DNA of 64,000 nucleotides from Streptosporangium album (GTDB lineage: Bacteria; Actinomycetota; Actinomycetes; Streptosporangiales; Streptosporangiaceae): contig NZ_JACHJU010000001.1 in the NCBI RefSeq assembly GCF_014203795.1, positions 930,001-994,000 of the forward strand, in the 5' to 3' direction. Positions 43,901 to 51,923 of the stretch are shown here, piece by piece. The notes under the pieces are model-generated. The model made no database searches. It saw nothing but the letters and a program-made list of their open reading frames with translations, and was not told where the DNA came from. The position numbers were made by a program, and so were the translations under genes. Position 1 is the stretch's first letter, and each line of letters starts with the position of its first letter.

Positions 43901-46441
43901 CGGGGTGGTGAGGTTCCAGGTGAAGGACGACGAACCGGTGCCAGCCGGGGCGATGGCGTAGTCATAACCGGTGAACCCGGTCCCCGGCTCGACCGTGGCC
44001 GCCAAACCGGTGCCGCTGTTGGTGCCGATGGTGGTCCAGGAGCCGGTCGCGGTGACCTGACCGGTGTCGGAGTTGTCGTCCAGCACCACGTCCAGGCCGA
44101 GCGGGGCGCCGTCGTCGGAGTGGGTCTTGAGCTTGCCGTCGGGGAAGTAGGACCAGTCCAGTGCCCGCTGGGAGGAGCCGCCCGCGCTGGTGACAGTGCG
44201 GTTGGTCTGCGCTCCGAGGGTGTTGTAGTCGTAGGTGGTCTTGATGTCCCACGGGTCGGTGGTGGTCTTGGACCAGCCGTTGTCCCAGTAGGTCATCGTG
44301 GTGATGTTGCGGATGCTCTGCCCGTGCGAGGGCGGCGCGGAGACCTCCTTCAGCCGGGACACCTGGTCGTAGGCGTACTTCACCGAGTCGGGGGTGTTGT
44401 ACTTCGGATCGTCGGAGTCGAACGGGAAGATCTCCTCGGCCGGGCGGTTGAGCTTGTCGTATTTGGTTTCGGCGATGAAGTCGGCCGCATCGTCGGTGGT
44501 CTCCACCCCGCGCGGGGTGATGACCTTGGTGCGGTTGCCGACCTGGTCGTAGACGAACTGCGTGGTGGTGTACTTGATCGTCCCGTCGGTGGCCGAGTGC
44601 GGGACCTTGGTCTCGGTCACCGCGCCGCGCTTGTCCGACGTGATGAGGGTGGTGTTGCCCTCGGCGTCGGTGGTGGTCTTGACCAGGCCGTCCAGGTCGA
44701 CTTCGCTACTGGTCTCGTGCCCGGCCGCGTCTTTGACCTTGGTGAGGCGGTGGTTGCGGTCGTAGGTGGAGATGGTGGTGTAGTCGCCGGCATCCGCGGT
44801 GGCGTTCTTCCGCGGGTCGACGACCTTGGTGATGTTGCCGACGTTGTCGTAGGTGTAGGTGATCTTGTGCTGGGCGGCGTTGAGCACGTCGGTCAGCTGG
44901 TAGATCGGGTCATACACATACGTGGTGGTGAAGTCGCCCGCCTCGGTGGTGAGGTTGCCCTTCGGCTCGGTCTGCGTCTTGAGGTTGCCGGCCAGGTCGT
45001 AGGTGAAGGACGCCTTACGCTCCGGCCCGTTCTCGGTGTCCTTCGGTAGCAACGACTCCAGCAGTTGGTCGGCGTCGTCGTAGATCGCGGTCGAGACCGC
45101 CCCGTTGGGCGCGGTCGCCTTGGTGATGTTGTCGTTGCGGTCGTAGACCGGGGCCGGAGTGGTGATGAACTTCCCGGTGTCCTGGTCCTTGGGAGTCTTG
45201 CTCTCCAGTGGCCGGGTGAAGATGTCGTAGGTCTGGGTGGTCTTCTTGCCCAGCGCGTCGGTCACCGAGGTTACGCTGCCGCGCACGTCATACGACGTCA
45301 CCGTGGCGTTGTTGTACGCGTCGGTGATCTTCTCCGGGTAGCCGGTGGGGTGGTAGTCGCCGTAGCTGGTGGGGTTGTCGTTGGCGTCGGTGCTCTTGGT
45401 CAGCTGGCCGAGCGGGTCGTAGTCGTAGGAGGTGGTGTAGTCCCCGGCCGCCTCCGAGGCGACGCCGAGCGGGTCGGTGACCGTCTTGAGGTTGCCCTTG
45501 GCGTCATAGCCGAAGTTCCACTTACGGCCCTCGGGGGACGTCTTGGCGGTCAGGTCGGCGACGTAGCCGTTCAGGAAGCTCTGATAGCCCAGCACCGTGG
45601 GGGCGGTGTTGTTGTGGGTGGCCTCGGCGTCTTTGAGTTCCAGCGGGTAGCCGGTCTTCTGATCGAACTTCCAGGTGGCGAACGCGCCGTTGGCCTCGGT
45701 CAGCGTCTTGACGTTGTGATCGGGGTCCCACTCCAGCGCGGTGGTCTCGTTCTTGGCGTTGGTGATCGACTCCGGCCGGCCGTAGGCGTCCAGCACGTAT
45801 GTGGTGGCGTGCTGCAACGGGTCGGTGACCGTGGCGTGGATGATGCCGCCCTGCGGGCCGTCGGGATCGACGTAGTCGAACTTCGTCACCCCGCCCAACC
45901 GGTCGGTGAGCGTTTCGATCTTCCACTTGTCCTTGGGGTCGACCGGCGCCTCGTAATACTTCAGCTTCGTGGTGTTGCCCTGCGGATTCGTGCTGGTGCC
46001 CCGCGGGTCCTTCACCGCCACGAGCTTGACGTTCTTGTTGCCCTGAGTGGCGTCGTAGGTGAAGCGGAACGTCTTGGCCTCGGGATCGCCGGCGCCGTCG
46101 ACCATCTTGGCCATCAGGCCCTTGTCGCTGTAGGTGAAGGTGACCTTTCGTTCGGCGATGTCGGTGATCGACTCCACGGTGTCGATGATGTGCGGGTTGG
46201 TCAGCTTGGTGTCGTTGACCTCGGTCCCGGCGTCGTTGATGTAGGTGTAGTCCTGGCCCTTTTTGTAGTAGTTCAGGGTCAGGGTGCGCCGCCCGGCGGC
46301 GTCGGTGATGTAGGTCAGGAACTTGGTCGGCTTGTTGTTGGACTTACGGCGTTCGTAGGTGAACGACATGGTGTTGCCGTTCTTGTCGACGATCGCCGAC
46401 TGGAACCCCTCGTCGTCGTAGAAGAACTGAGCTAGTTCCAT
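40952..46441 (-). CDS. Rhs/YD-repeat polymorphic toxin, 5'-truncated, IS-derived start
   Basis: 1829 codons. Residues 1-4 (MELA) are encoded by the IS end; native sequence starts at FFYDDEGFQSAIVDKNGNTM. Many YD repeats follow (TYDYNTLGAQTNRTVTSAGG, TSYDYDPLGQLTKSTDANDN), with a golvesin-C-like beta domain inserted at ~770-935 (AGKYKVEVKYPTGATASNAK). The Rhs core ends at NPYRFNAKRWDNSTGMYDMG and FLTLDSYNGALADLS. A Hint domain follows at ~1557-1702 (CPQSFVPGTEVLMADGTRKP ... ILVHN), then a ~125-aa toxin tip (GGCGEVALGIRKEGDLRNFA; HINLDGFDHADD), perhaps Ntox27-like. The signal peptide and N-terminal part are gone, so export is doubtful. Tip GC is low. Confidence 0.85.
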   Translation of the reverse strand: MELAQFFYDDEGFQSAIVDKNGNTMSFTYERRKSNNKPTKFLTYITDAAGRRTLTLNYYKKGQDYTYINDAGTEVNDTKLTNPHIIDTVESITDIAERKVTFTYSDKGLMAKMVDGAGDPEAKTFRFTYDATQGNKNVKLVAVKDPRGTSTNPQGNTTKLKYYEAPVDPKDKWKIETLTDRLGGVTKFDYVDPDGPQGGIIHATVTDPLQHATTYVLDAYGRPESITNAKNETTALEWDPDHNVKTLTEANGAFATWKFDQKTGYPLELKDAEATHNNTAPTVLGYQSFLNGYVADLTAKTSPEGRKWNFGYDAKGNLKTVTDPLGVASEAAGDYTTSYDYDPLGQLTKSTDANDNPTSYGDYHPTGYPEKITDAYNNATVTSYDVRGSVTSVTDALGKKTTQTYDIFTRPLESKTPKDQDTGKFITTPAPVYDRNDNITKATAPNGAVSTAIYDDADQLLESLLPKDTENGPERKASFTYDLAGNLKTQTEPKGNLTTEAGDFTTTYVYDPIYQLTDVLNAAQHKITYTYDNVGNITKVVDPRKNATADAGDYTTISTYDRNHRLTKVKDAAGHETSSEVDLDGLVKTTTDAEGNTTLITSDKRGAVTETKVPHSATDGTIKYTTTQFVYDQVGNRTKVITPRGVETTDDAADFIAETKYDKLNRPAEEIFPFDSDDPKYNTPDSVKYAYDQVSRLKEVSAPPSHGQSIRNITTMTYWDNGWSKTTTDPWDIKTTYDYNTLGAQTNRTVTSAGGSSQRALDWSYFPDGKLKTHSDDGAPLGLDVVLDDNSDTGQVTATGSWTTIGTNSGTGLAATVEPGTGFTGYDYAIAPAGTGSSSFTWNLTTPSAGKYKVEVKYPTGATASNAKYTIKHDGGQATATIDQTTRAGEWVSLGEFAFTEGNTHSVTLTDEANGTVAADAVKLVRDTTGTTDTEKKDFAYTYDPNANLTLLEDRSPTAKIDTWDIAYTGLNQVDRILEKLNSVVKNTTGYTYNENSAVTERTHDKTLATYRYDVRDLVDQIVNKKSATDTGPKTTSYTYTPKAERLTETKANGNTVTYDYFLDSLLRHSIEKKPNATVVSEHTIGYQGNLHRARDLAKIQNADNPGAYLENDYTYTYDPRDRIAKSVKTPIGGGAAETDTYSHDANSNVYDQTVQGKQTTFTFDRNRLMTSTAAGATSTFNYDPYGRLRTITGGGKTQEKYTYDGFDHVVKHEKLGDAGSTVTTYTYDPLDRTTTKTEKTGTASAKTTAYSYLGLSAEVLDEEVAGKLTRSFQYSPWGERLSQVKIKTDGGEESSYYGYNAHTDVETLTSETGDTRATYGYTAYGSNDDKLFTGVDKPDPVDPTAKEEYNPYRFNAKRWDNSTGMYDMGFRDYNPGLNRFLTLDSYNGALADLSLGTDPWTSNRYAFTGGNPITGIELDGHMPDAAGIPCGNPGGAACNPSTSSLSKNVNLPDDVLTEKVISQRKPVRELFAPYAVTPDYKAPGDPANVRALGSAAWNTAWSFFVDDYVECARSDAEACAWAFAETITAGIGKIASMIAEASRVARTVKGISKACPQSFVPGTEVLMADGTRKPIEDVKVGDKVLATDPETGKTEAKPVIALITGEDDKNLVQITVDTDGKKGGKSGLVIATEIHPFWVPALHKWVNAKDLKPGMWLRTAAGTHVQVASIKKWSAYQRVHNLTIADIHTYYVQAGAAPILVHNSGGCGEVALGIRKEGDLRNFADSRELTHFLDKTRDEALGSVRDVAFYKPGNRIHINLDGFDHADDAALAFKSAYNRGGGDNWFTTEREMRIVGDSVRRGYRDWSSITFYRNGKVVDVPLPEFLGE

Positions 46442-46647
46442 CCTGTCCTCGCAGGTCGGAGGGGGTGGCCTGGCGGTGTTGAGTGTGCTCTCTCCTGGTA
46501 GACGGCTGGGATCATGGGTCTCGATCGTCCGCCGGGGGCAAATGTGGATCTTCCGGCTTTCGTCTGCGCTGCCCGGCCTGGGGTCGTTATCGTCCGTGTC
46601 CTGGTGATCTCGCCAGGTAATCGTTGTCTTGTCGGCCGGGGGAAGCC

Positions 46648-47196
46648 ATGTCGTCGCCGCTGCTGGAGCGCATCACCATGCGCCTGGTCGCGCTGGGCAC
46701 GCACGCCGATCGGTTGCGCGAGCAACTGGCCGAGACCGAAGACGAGATGGACCGGCTGCGTGTGGCCGAGCAGGTGGTCAAGGAACTCCTCGCCGACGAT
46801 CCCGCCGAGCAGCTCAACGCACCCGGCGAGCCCGGCGGTGAGCCGACGCCGTTCTACCAGGTGATGCTCACCCCAGCCCAGGCAGCAGAGCAGGCCTCCC
46901 AGGGGATAGAGCTGCGCCCCATACCCGTACCCGTACCCGCGTCCGTGCCCGTGCCCGGCGGTTTGCTGATCCCGCACCGTCACCACGCTGCCGGCACTGA
47001 TGAGCTGCCCGCCGACTACCAGGCGCTACTGGCCGCGGTACGCGCCGCCGACGGCCCCCTCATCTGCAAGGCGATCTGCGCCCAGCTCAGCCTTTCCACC
47101 GAATCGGGGCAGGTCGAAGGCGTGCGGGCCAAGCTGAACCGGCTGGCCGAGCGGGGCTGGCTGCGCAAGACCCCCAGCGGCGCGTTCGCCCCCTGA
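46648..47196 (+). CDS. IS passenger protein with C-terminal wHTH (right copy)
   Basis: 182 aa from ATG 46648 (GGGGGAAG upstream). Translates the same as the left-copy gene. The DNA encoding the linker is a short repeat of CGTACC/CGTGCC hexamers (46925-46959) giving IPVPVPASVPVP. It lies 77 bases before the transposase GTG in the same direction. Confidence 0.7.
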   Translation: MSSPLLERITMRLVALGTHADRLREQLAETEDEMDRLRVAEQVVKELLADDPAEQLNAPGEPGGEPTPFYQVMLTPAQAAEQASQGIELRPIPVPVPASVPVPGGLLIPHRHHAAGTDELPADYQALLAAVRAADGPLICKAICAQLSLSTESGQVEGVRAKLNRLAERGWLRKTPSGAFAP

Positions 47197-47273
47197 CCTC
47201 GGGCGGCCCACTGCGCCCACTGCCGCTTCCCGCAGCCCCTGGCCAGGCCCTGCCCGGGTGAAACATCCCGAGC

Positions 47274-48164
47274 GTGTCCCCGGCGGGGGCCTGGCGGCGT
47301 GTGACCACAACCAAAACCACGACATCGACAACGTCGAAGGCTTCGACGTCCGCCGAAGACACGCCCTCGCCTGTCTACTCCTGCATGCTGCCGCTGTCCA
47401 CCCAAACCCTCACCTTCCTGGCCGACCTGCTGCGCGCTCATCTCAAGACCATCGGCTCGCGCTGGCGGAAACTGCCCGCCGGGAAGATCGCCACCATCGT
47501 GCTGGCCGTCTTACGCCATGACCAGCGCCTGGCCGACATGGCCGGCGCCAACAACGTCTCGGCCTCCACCGTGCGACGCTGGATGCTGGAGACCGTCGAA
47601 CTGCTCGCCGCCCGCGCACCCCGCCTGGACCGCGCCCTGAAGAAGATCGCCAAAGCCGGTGGTGAGGTCGTCCTGCTGGATGGCACCCTGATCCGCACCC
47701 GCCGCCGCACCGGAGCCGACAACCGCAGGAACTACTCGGGCAAGCACAAGGCCCACGGGCTGCTCGTGGTGGCGCTCACCGACACCCGCGGCAACCTGCT
47801 GTGGGTCTCCGCCGTCCGGCCTGGTCGCGCATCGGAGATCACCACCGCCCGGCACAACCGCCTCACCGCCCGCCTGCGCAAGGCCGGGCTGGGCGCTATC
47901 GCCGACCTCGGCTTCGTCGGCCTGGACGACGATGACGACAATCCGGTCATCATCACCGGCCGCAAAGCCACCCGCGGCAGGCCCCTCACCCCCGCGCAAA
48001 AGCAGGTCAACCGGCTCATCAGCGCCGAACGCGCCCCCGTCGAGCACGGCTTCGCCACGTTGAAGGCCTGGCGCATCCTCACCAAGCTCCGCCTGGACGC
48101 CATCCACGTCACCAAGCTGCTCCGCGCGCTGATGGTCCTGGCCATCACCGAACACACCCGCTGA
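47274..48164 (+). CDS. IS5-family DDE transposase (right copy)
   Basis: 296 aa, same as the left copy except Lys for Glu in LRKAGLGAIADLGF (base 47880 A). Catalytic Asp, Asp, Glu positions are all kept. Start GTG 47274 or the internal ATG 47385. Either copy could act on both elements. Confidence 0.9.
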   Translation: MSPAGAWRRVTTTKTTTSTTSKASTSAEDTPSPVYSCMLPLSTQTLTFLADLLRAHLKTIGSRWRKLPAGKIATIVLAVLRHDQRLADMAGANNVSASTVRRWMLETVELLAARAPRLDRALKKIAKAGGEVVLLDGTLIRTRRRTGADNRRNYSGKHKAHGLLVVALTDTRGNLLWVSAVRPGRASEITTARHNRLTARLRKAGLGAIADLGFVGLDDDDDNPVIITGRKATRGRPLTPAQKQVNRLISAERAPVEHGFATLKAWRILTKLRLDAIHVTKLLRALMVLAITEHTR

Positions 48165-48267
48165 CCGATGATCACCCACCATGATCAGTACCCACCACCA
48201 GCCAGAGCATGCCCTCAACGGATCACACCAGGCCCCTGACCAGCAACTTCAAGTTGGAACGATCTCA

Positions 48268-48619
48268 TTGACGAGCATCATGGGGAAGCGATGGCCCGCC
48301 AAGGTGTCGGGCCGTACCTCCGCCTCGTCCCCCTGAATCTCGACCTGTCAGGAGCGCCCCTCCCCCGATGTGAAGACATCATGCCGAGATCCTTTTCCTC
48401 ACCAGAGGCGCCTGCCGGTCAGGACCCGGCGGGACCTCTGAATGTTTCATGCGCCGTATCCCTTTAACGCCTTTCTGACCTGCACAGATGCCTTATGGCC
48501 CACCATAGGGAAAGCCTGCCGTTTACACCCCGGTAACAGCGACCTAGAGTTCGTTTCGCGTGAGCGCCTCACCGCCATTGATCAGTAATTCGTCATCCTC
48601 CGAAAGGGAGGGTAGTTCT
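48268..48619. other. 352-bp gap between IS and LPMO gene
   Basis: No intact gene. On minus, 48268-48345 reads in an open frame as AEVRPDTLAGHRFPMMLVNE and runs into the IS end to stop, which looks like a short coding remnant cut by the IS. The remainder, including an AT-richer part near 48455-48560, presumably holds the LPMO promoter. No recognised operator. Confidence 0.35.
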
Positions 48620-49708
48620 GTGAGTAAATGGCGAAGTATCGCTGTCGCCGCCGCGGTCGCGCTCATGTCCACCCTGCTCGCCGTCGTTCTCGTGCCCGGC
48701 CCGGCCTCAGCGCACGGCGCCATGATGGTGCCGGGCAGCCGCACCTACTTCTGCTGGCAGGACGGCCTGTCGTCGACGGGGCAGATCATCCCCATCAACC
48801 CCGCCTGCCAGGCGGCGGTGGACCAGAGCGGGGCCAACTCGCTGTACAACTGGTTCAGCGTCCTGCGGTCCGACGGCGCCGGGCGGACCTCGGGGTTCAT
48901 CCCCGACGGCCAGGCGTGCAGCGGCGGCAACCCCGGATACAGCGGGTTCGACCTGCCGAACGCCGACTGGCCGGTAACCCACCTGACCTCCGGATCTCAG
49001 ATCCAGTTCAAGTACAACAAGTGGGCCGCCCATCCCGGCTGGTTCTACCTCTACATCACCAAGGACGGGTGGAACCCCAACCGGGCACTCACCTGGGGCG
49101 ACCTTGAGTCGCAGCCCTTCCACACCGCCGATCACCCGGACAGCGTCGGCTCCCCGGGCACCAACGACGCCAACTACTACTGGAACGCCACGCTGCCCTC
49201 GGGCAAGTCCGGCCGCCACATCGTCTACTCGGTCTGGAAGCGGTCCGACAGCACCGAGACCTTCTACAACTGCTCCGACGTCGTCTTCGACGGCGGCAAG
49301 GGAGAGGTGACCGGCGTCGGCCGGCCGGGGCCGACGCCCACCCCGACGCCCACCCCCACGGTGACGCCGACGGGGACACCAACCCCCACTCCGACGCCCA
49401 CTCCGGGCGGGAGCGGGTGCACCGCCACCTACCGGACCGTCAACTCCTGGCAGGGCGGGTTCCAGGCCGAGGTGACCGTGGCCAACCCCGGTACCTCCAG
49501 CCTCAACGGCTGGACGGTGAAGTGGACGCTCGGCAGCGGCAGCAGCATCACCAGCCTGTGGAACGGCACGTACACCGCCTCAGGATCCGCCGTCACCGCC
49601 AAGAACGCCGACTGGAACCGGACCGTGGCGCCCAATGGCTCGACCACATTCGGATTCACCGGCGGGGGGACCAGCGGTTCTCCCGCCCTCACCTGCACCA
49701 GCCCCTGA
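48620..49708 (+). CDS. AA10 lytic polysaccharide monooxygenase with CBM2
   Basis: 362 aa from GTG 48620 with GGGAGG upstream. Signal peptide (SIAVAAAVALMSTLLAVVLV) cleaved before HGAMMVPGSR, leaving the N-terminal His of the copper brace; the second His is in NKWAAHPGWFYLYIT, and the axial Phe in STETFYNCSDVVF. A Thr-Pro linker (PTPTPTPTPTVTPTG) leads to a CBM2 (CTATYRTVNSWQGGFQAEVT; NADWNRTVAPNGSTTFGFTG). Secreted Cu-dependent oxidative cleavage of cellulose or chitin; CBM2 favours cellulose, though either is possible. Confidence 0.93.
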   Translation: MSKWRSIAVAAAVALMSTLLAVVLVPGPASAHGAMMVPGSRTYFCWQDGLSSTGQIIPINPACQAAVDQSGANSLYNWFSVLRSDGAGRTSGFIPDGQACSGGNPGYSGFDLPNADWPVTHLTSGSQIQFKYNKWAAHPGWFYLYITKDGWNPNRALTWGDLESQPFHTADHPDSVGSPGTNDANYYWNATLPSGKSGRHIVYSVWKRSDSTETFYNCSDVVFDGGKGEVTGVGRPGPTPTPTPTPTVTPTGTPTPTPTPTPGGSGCTATYRTVNSWQGGFQAEVTVANPGTSSLNGWTVKWTLGSGSSITSLWNGTYTASGSAVTAKNADWNRTVAPNGSTTFGFTGGGTSGSPALTCTSP

Positions 49709-49741
49709 AAGGGGCCGGGTCCCGGCCGGCCTTCACCCAGA

Positions 49742-50014
49742 TCACCTGTGGCTGAGGAGAGCCTGTCGGCCTTGCTTGCCGTAGCGCTGCTTGAAGCGCT
49801 CCACGCGACCGGCGGTGTCGAGCACCCTGCCGCGGCCGGTGTAGAAGGGGTGACTCGCGGACGAGACGTCGACGTCGACCACCGGGTAGACGTTGCCGTC
49901 CTCCCACTCGACGGTCTTGTCACCGGTCACGGTCGAACGGGTGAGGAAGGCGAAGTCCGCACTCGGGTCGCGGAAGACGACCGGGCGGTAACCGGGGTGG
50001 ATTGCCTGCTTCAT
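49742..50014 (-). CDS. rpmE2: 50S ribosomal protein L31 type B (zinc-independent)
   Basis: 90 aa: [60 protein letters not shown]. The zinc-binding CxxC motifs of type A L31 are absent, making it the C-minus paralogue that replaces L31 under zinc limitation. It directly follows rpmG (2-base gap) in one operon, downstream of a Zur-like box. Confidence 0.95.
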   Translation of the reverse strand: MKQAIHPGYRPVVFRDPSADFAFLTRSTVTGDKTVEWEDGNVYPVVDVDVSSASHPFYTGRGRVLDTAGRVERFKQRYGKQGRQALLSHR

Positions 50015-50016
50015 GG

Positions 50017-50181
50017 TTATCGGTCCTCTCGGAACGGGACGTGCTCGCGGATGATCGGGTCGTACTTGGTGAGCGTGAGCCGGTCAGGGTCGTTCCGCCG
50101 GTTCTTGCGGGTCACGTAGGTGTAGCCGGTGCCCGCGGTCGACCGAAGCTTGATCACGGGGCGTAGCTCGTTTTTGGCCAT
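50017..50181 (-). CDS. rpmG: 50S ribosomal protein L33 (zinc-independent)
   Basis: 54 aa: [40 protein letters not shown]. Cysteines of the zinc ribbon are missing, as in the C-minus type. GGAG upstream of ATG 50181. First gene of a two-gene operon with rpmE2, typical of Zur-regulated alternative ribosomal proteins in actinomycetes. Confidence 0.95.
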   Translation of the reverse strand: MAKNELRPVIKLRSTAGTGYTYVTRKNRRNDPDRLTLTKYDPIIREHVPFREDR

Positions 50182-50220
50182 CTCTGGCTCCTCCCGGGTT
50201 GGCGGACCATGCGACGAGGA

Positions 50221-50235
50221 CGATAACCATTTCCA
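50221..50235 (-). promoter_or_regulatory. Putative Zur box upstream of rpmG-rpmE2
   Basis: On minus it reads TGGAAATGGTTATCG, matching 11 of 15 positions of the Streptomyces-type Zur site TGAAAATGATTTTCA as I remember it. It lies 40 bases before the rpmG start, where a repressor would block transcription when zinc is plentiful. Confidence 0.5.
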
Positions 50236-50399
50236 TTCCTGCGGCATTCCCGCCCGGAGGACCCGTCTTCACTCCCCCGGTGTCTTCCCCGTCACGGGTC
50301 GCCCGGCATGCCCGTATCCGCGACATCCCTCCGCTTCAAGGTCGCAGGATGAGACGTCCCCGTACCCCGCCCGACTCGATCCGCCGATGGGCGTCCGCG

Positions 50400-50739
50400 G
50401 CCGCGGGTAGAGACGGTCGGCGGGCACGACGGCGAACCCCGCGAACGATCCCTGTCGGCCGCCATGGCCGAGACTGTTGCACCAGACCCGGTCACCGGGC
50501 CGGAAGGGCGACTCTGGCGAGCCGGTGAGGCGTACGGCGCCGGCCAGATCCCGGCCGACCACGAACGGGAAAGGGGTCGGGGTGGGATAGCTCCCCGACC
50601 GGACCAGCGTGTCCACCGGGTTGACCGTGAGGACTTCGACCTCGACCAGCACCTCGCCGGGGCCCGGAACGGGGACCGGAAGCTCGCCGAATGTGATCGA
50701 CTCCGGTCCGCCCAGCGCGGTGACGTAGGCCGCCGGCAT
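50400..50739 (-). pseudogene. Truncated quinone oxidoreductase-like MDR gene
   Basis: From ATG 50739 (GAGG upstream) the frame encodes the N-terminal GroES-like half of an MDR enzyme: TALGGPESITFGELPVPVPG, EVEVLTVNPVDTLVRSGSYP, VVGRDLAGAV, FRPGDRVWCNSLGHGG, AVVPADRLYP. Homology stops there; the frame continues into Arg/Gly-rich sequence with no Rossmann domain. A 3' deletion remnant, non-functional. Confidence 0.7.
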
Positions 50740-51041
50740 GACCTCGGGAAGTTGCGACTGGACACCCTTCATCACGACGACCAGTGTGGCAAGCGCCCGG
50801 ATGTGCCGGGAAACCGACCTGCCGCCCCGTGAAGGCCCGGCCGTACGGCATCGCCTTCCAGCCGGAACGGATCGACGCGCTCCACCTCCGCGCCCTGTGC
50901 GGCCGTTGAACGCGGTGGCACCTATCCGGCCGGGCCCATTGCTTCTCCTCTCACCCCTAAATAAACCGATTGAACCGTTTAATACCGAACTGCTAGACAG
51001 CTGTTCGATCCTGTAAGTCATCAACCGGACGGAGCGAATTC

Positions 51042-51569
51042 TTGCTGGCGGGAAAACTCATGCGACTGCGACCGATGGAGCCGTCCGAAGCGGAATCCCT
51101 GTGGCGGTGGAACAGCGACCCCGAAGTCATGCGCTGGATGAACGACGGCTACCCGCAGACACTCGCCCAGGTCGTCGAGCGCTGCGAGGGACGCGCGACC
51201 AACTCCTACGACAACGTCCTCCTTGGGATCGAGACACTGGACGAGGGCCGGCTCATCGGGCTCGTCCGGCTGGGCGACACCCAGCCGGAGATCGGCAACG
51301 CGGAGCTCGACATCTACATCGGCGAGAAGGAGTTCTGGGGTAAGGGCTACGCCACCGACGCCACCCGGGAGATCTGCCGGTACGGCTTCGACAAGATGCG
51401 GCTGCACTCGATCACGCTCTGGGCCGTCGCCGAGAACACCGGGGCGATCCGGGTCTACGAGAAGGTCGGCTTCGTCAAGGACGGCAGGCGGCGCGACGCG
51501 TTCCGCCGTGACGGCGAGTGGCACGACATGTTCCTCATGACCCTGCTGGAGGGCGAACTGCTGGACTGA
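51042..51569 (+). CDS. GNAT acetyltransferase (RimJ/RimL-type)
   Basis: 175 aa from TTG 51042 with GGAGC 8 bases upstream; ATG 51060 possible. KLMRLRPMEPSEAESLWRWN, ELDIYIGEKEFWGKGYATDA (acetyl-CoA loop GKGYAT), LWAVAENTGAIRVYEKVGFV, FRRDGEWHDMFLMTLLEGE. RimJ/RimL or spermidine acetyltransferase branch; acceptor unknown. The upstream 60 bp are AT-rich (promoter). Confidence 0.88.
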   Translation: MLAGKLMRLRPMEPSEAESLWRWNSDPEVMRWMNDGYPQTLAQVVERCEGRATNSYDNVLLGIETLDEGRLIGLVRLGDTQPEIGNAELDIYIGEKEFWGKGYATDATREICRYGFDKMRLHSITLWAVAENTGAIRVYEKVGFVKDGRRRDAFRRDGEWHDMFLMTLLEGELLD

Positions 51570-51599
51570 GCCCCCTCGCCGAGCGGAGAAGGCGCATTA

Positions 51600-51797
51600 T
51601 CAGCGGGTGAGGACGCTGGTGTGTCCAGCGGTTTCATAAGCCGCTCCGAGCAGGTTCTTGCTCCGCAACCATGCGGTCTTCTTCCCGATCGACCAGGTGT
51701 CGTCGAAGGTCCACCGCTGGCCGCCGTTGCCGGTGCAGCAGAAGGTCGCCACCGACTGCTCGTCATGCTTGACGGTGCATCCCGGCACGCCGGCCAC
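51600..51797 (-). CDS. Small Cys-containing hypothetical protein (uncertain)
   Basis: 65 aa from GTG 51797, frame open upstream to about 51903. VPGCTVKHDEQSVATFCCTG, QRWTFDDTWSIGKKTAWLRS. It has balanced composition and three cysteines but no start signal, so it may be the 3' part of a decayed gene. Overlaps nothing else; the adjacent GNAT gene ends at 51569. Confidence 0.3.
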   Translation of the reverse strand: MAGVPGCTVKHDEQSVATFCCTGNGGQRWTFDDTWSIGKKTAWLRSKNLLGAAYETAGHTSVLTR

Positions 51798-51862
51798 CAG
51801 GTTGGCGTAGCCGCAGGCGGCACGCCCGCCGGCATGCCGTAGCCGCCCGTCGAATTCAACGA

Positions 51863-51923
51863 TGACGTCACCTAGGGTTGCAATGACGTCAAAATGACGT
51901 CATAGTGATGCGTATGGACGTCA
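51863..51923. promoter_or_regulatory. Array of four TGACGTCA boxes over the RHH operon promoter
   Basis: TGACGTCA at 51863-51870, 51884-51891 and 51895-51902, and GGACGTCA at 51916-51923. Start-to-start spacing is 21, 11 and 21 bp (two, one, two helical turns). -35 TTGCAA (51878-51883), 17-bp spacer, -10 CATAGT (51901-51906). Boxes 2 and 3 lie in the spacer, box 4 over the start codon. Predicted autoregulatory operator of the RHH protein. Confidence 0.7.

Larger units (their letters stand above)
46428..48267 (+). mobile_element. IS5-like insertion sequence, right copy (1840 bp)
   Basis: Reverse complement of 37366-39205. Its left end cuts the rhs gene; its right end abuts unrelated sequence at 48268. 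The termini are the same imperfect inverted repeats as in the left copy. Inverted orientation of the pair allows inversion of the 7.2-kb segment between them by homologous recombination. Confidence 0.85.

Noticed and set aside
43010..46435. Long plus-strand open frames opposite the rhs gene
   Set aside because: They consist of Val/Gly/Asp-rich low-complexity translation typical of antisense frames in GC-rich DNA; the minus strand encodes clear YD repeats.
37366..48267. Intact composite transposon
   Set aside because: The IS copies are inverted with suitable ends, but no target duplication is seen outside them and both inner flanks are truncated genes, so rearrangement is more likely than a transposed unit.
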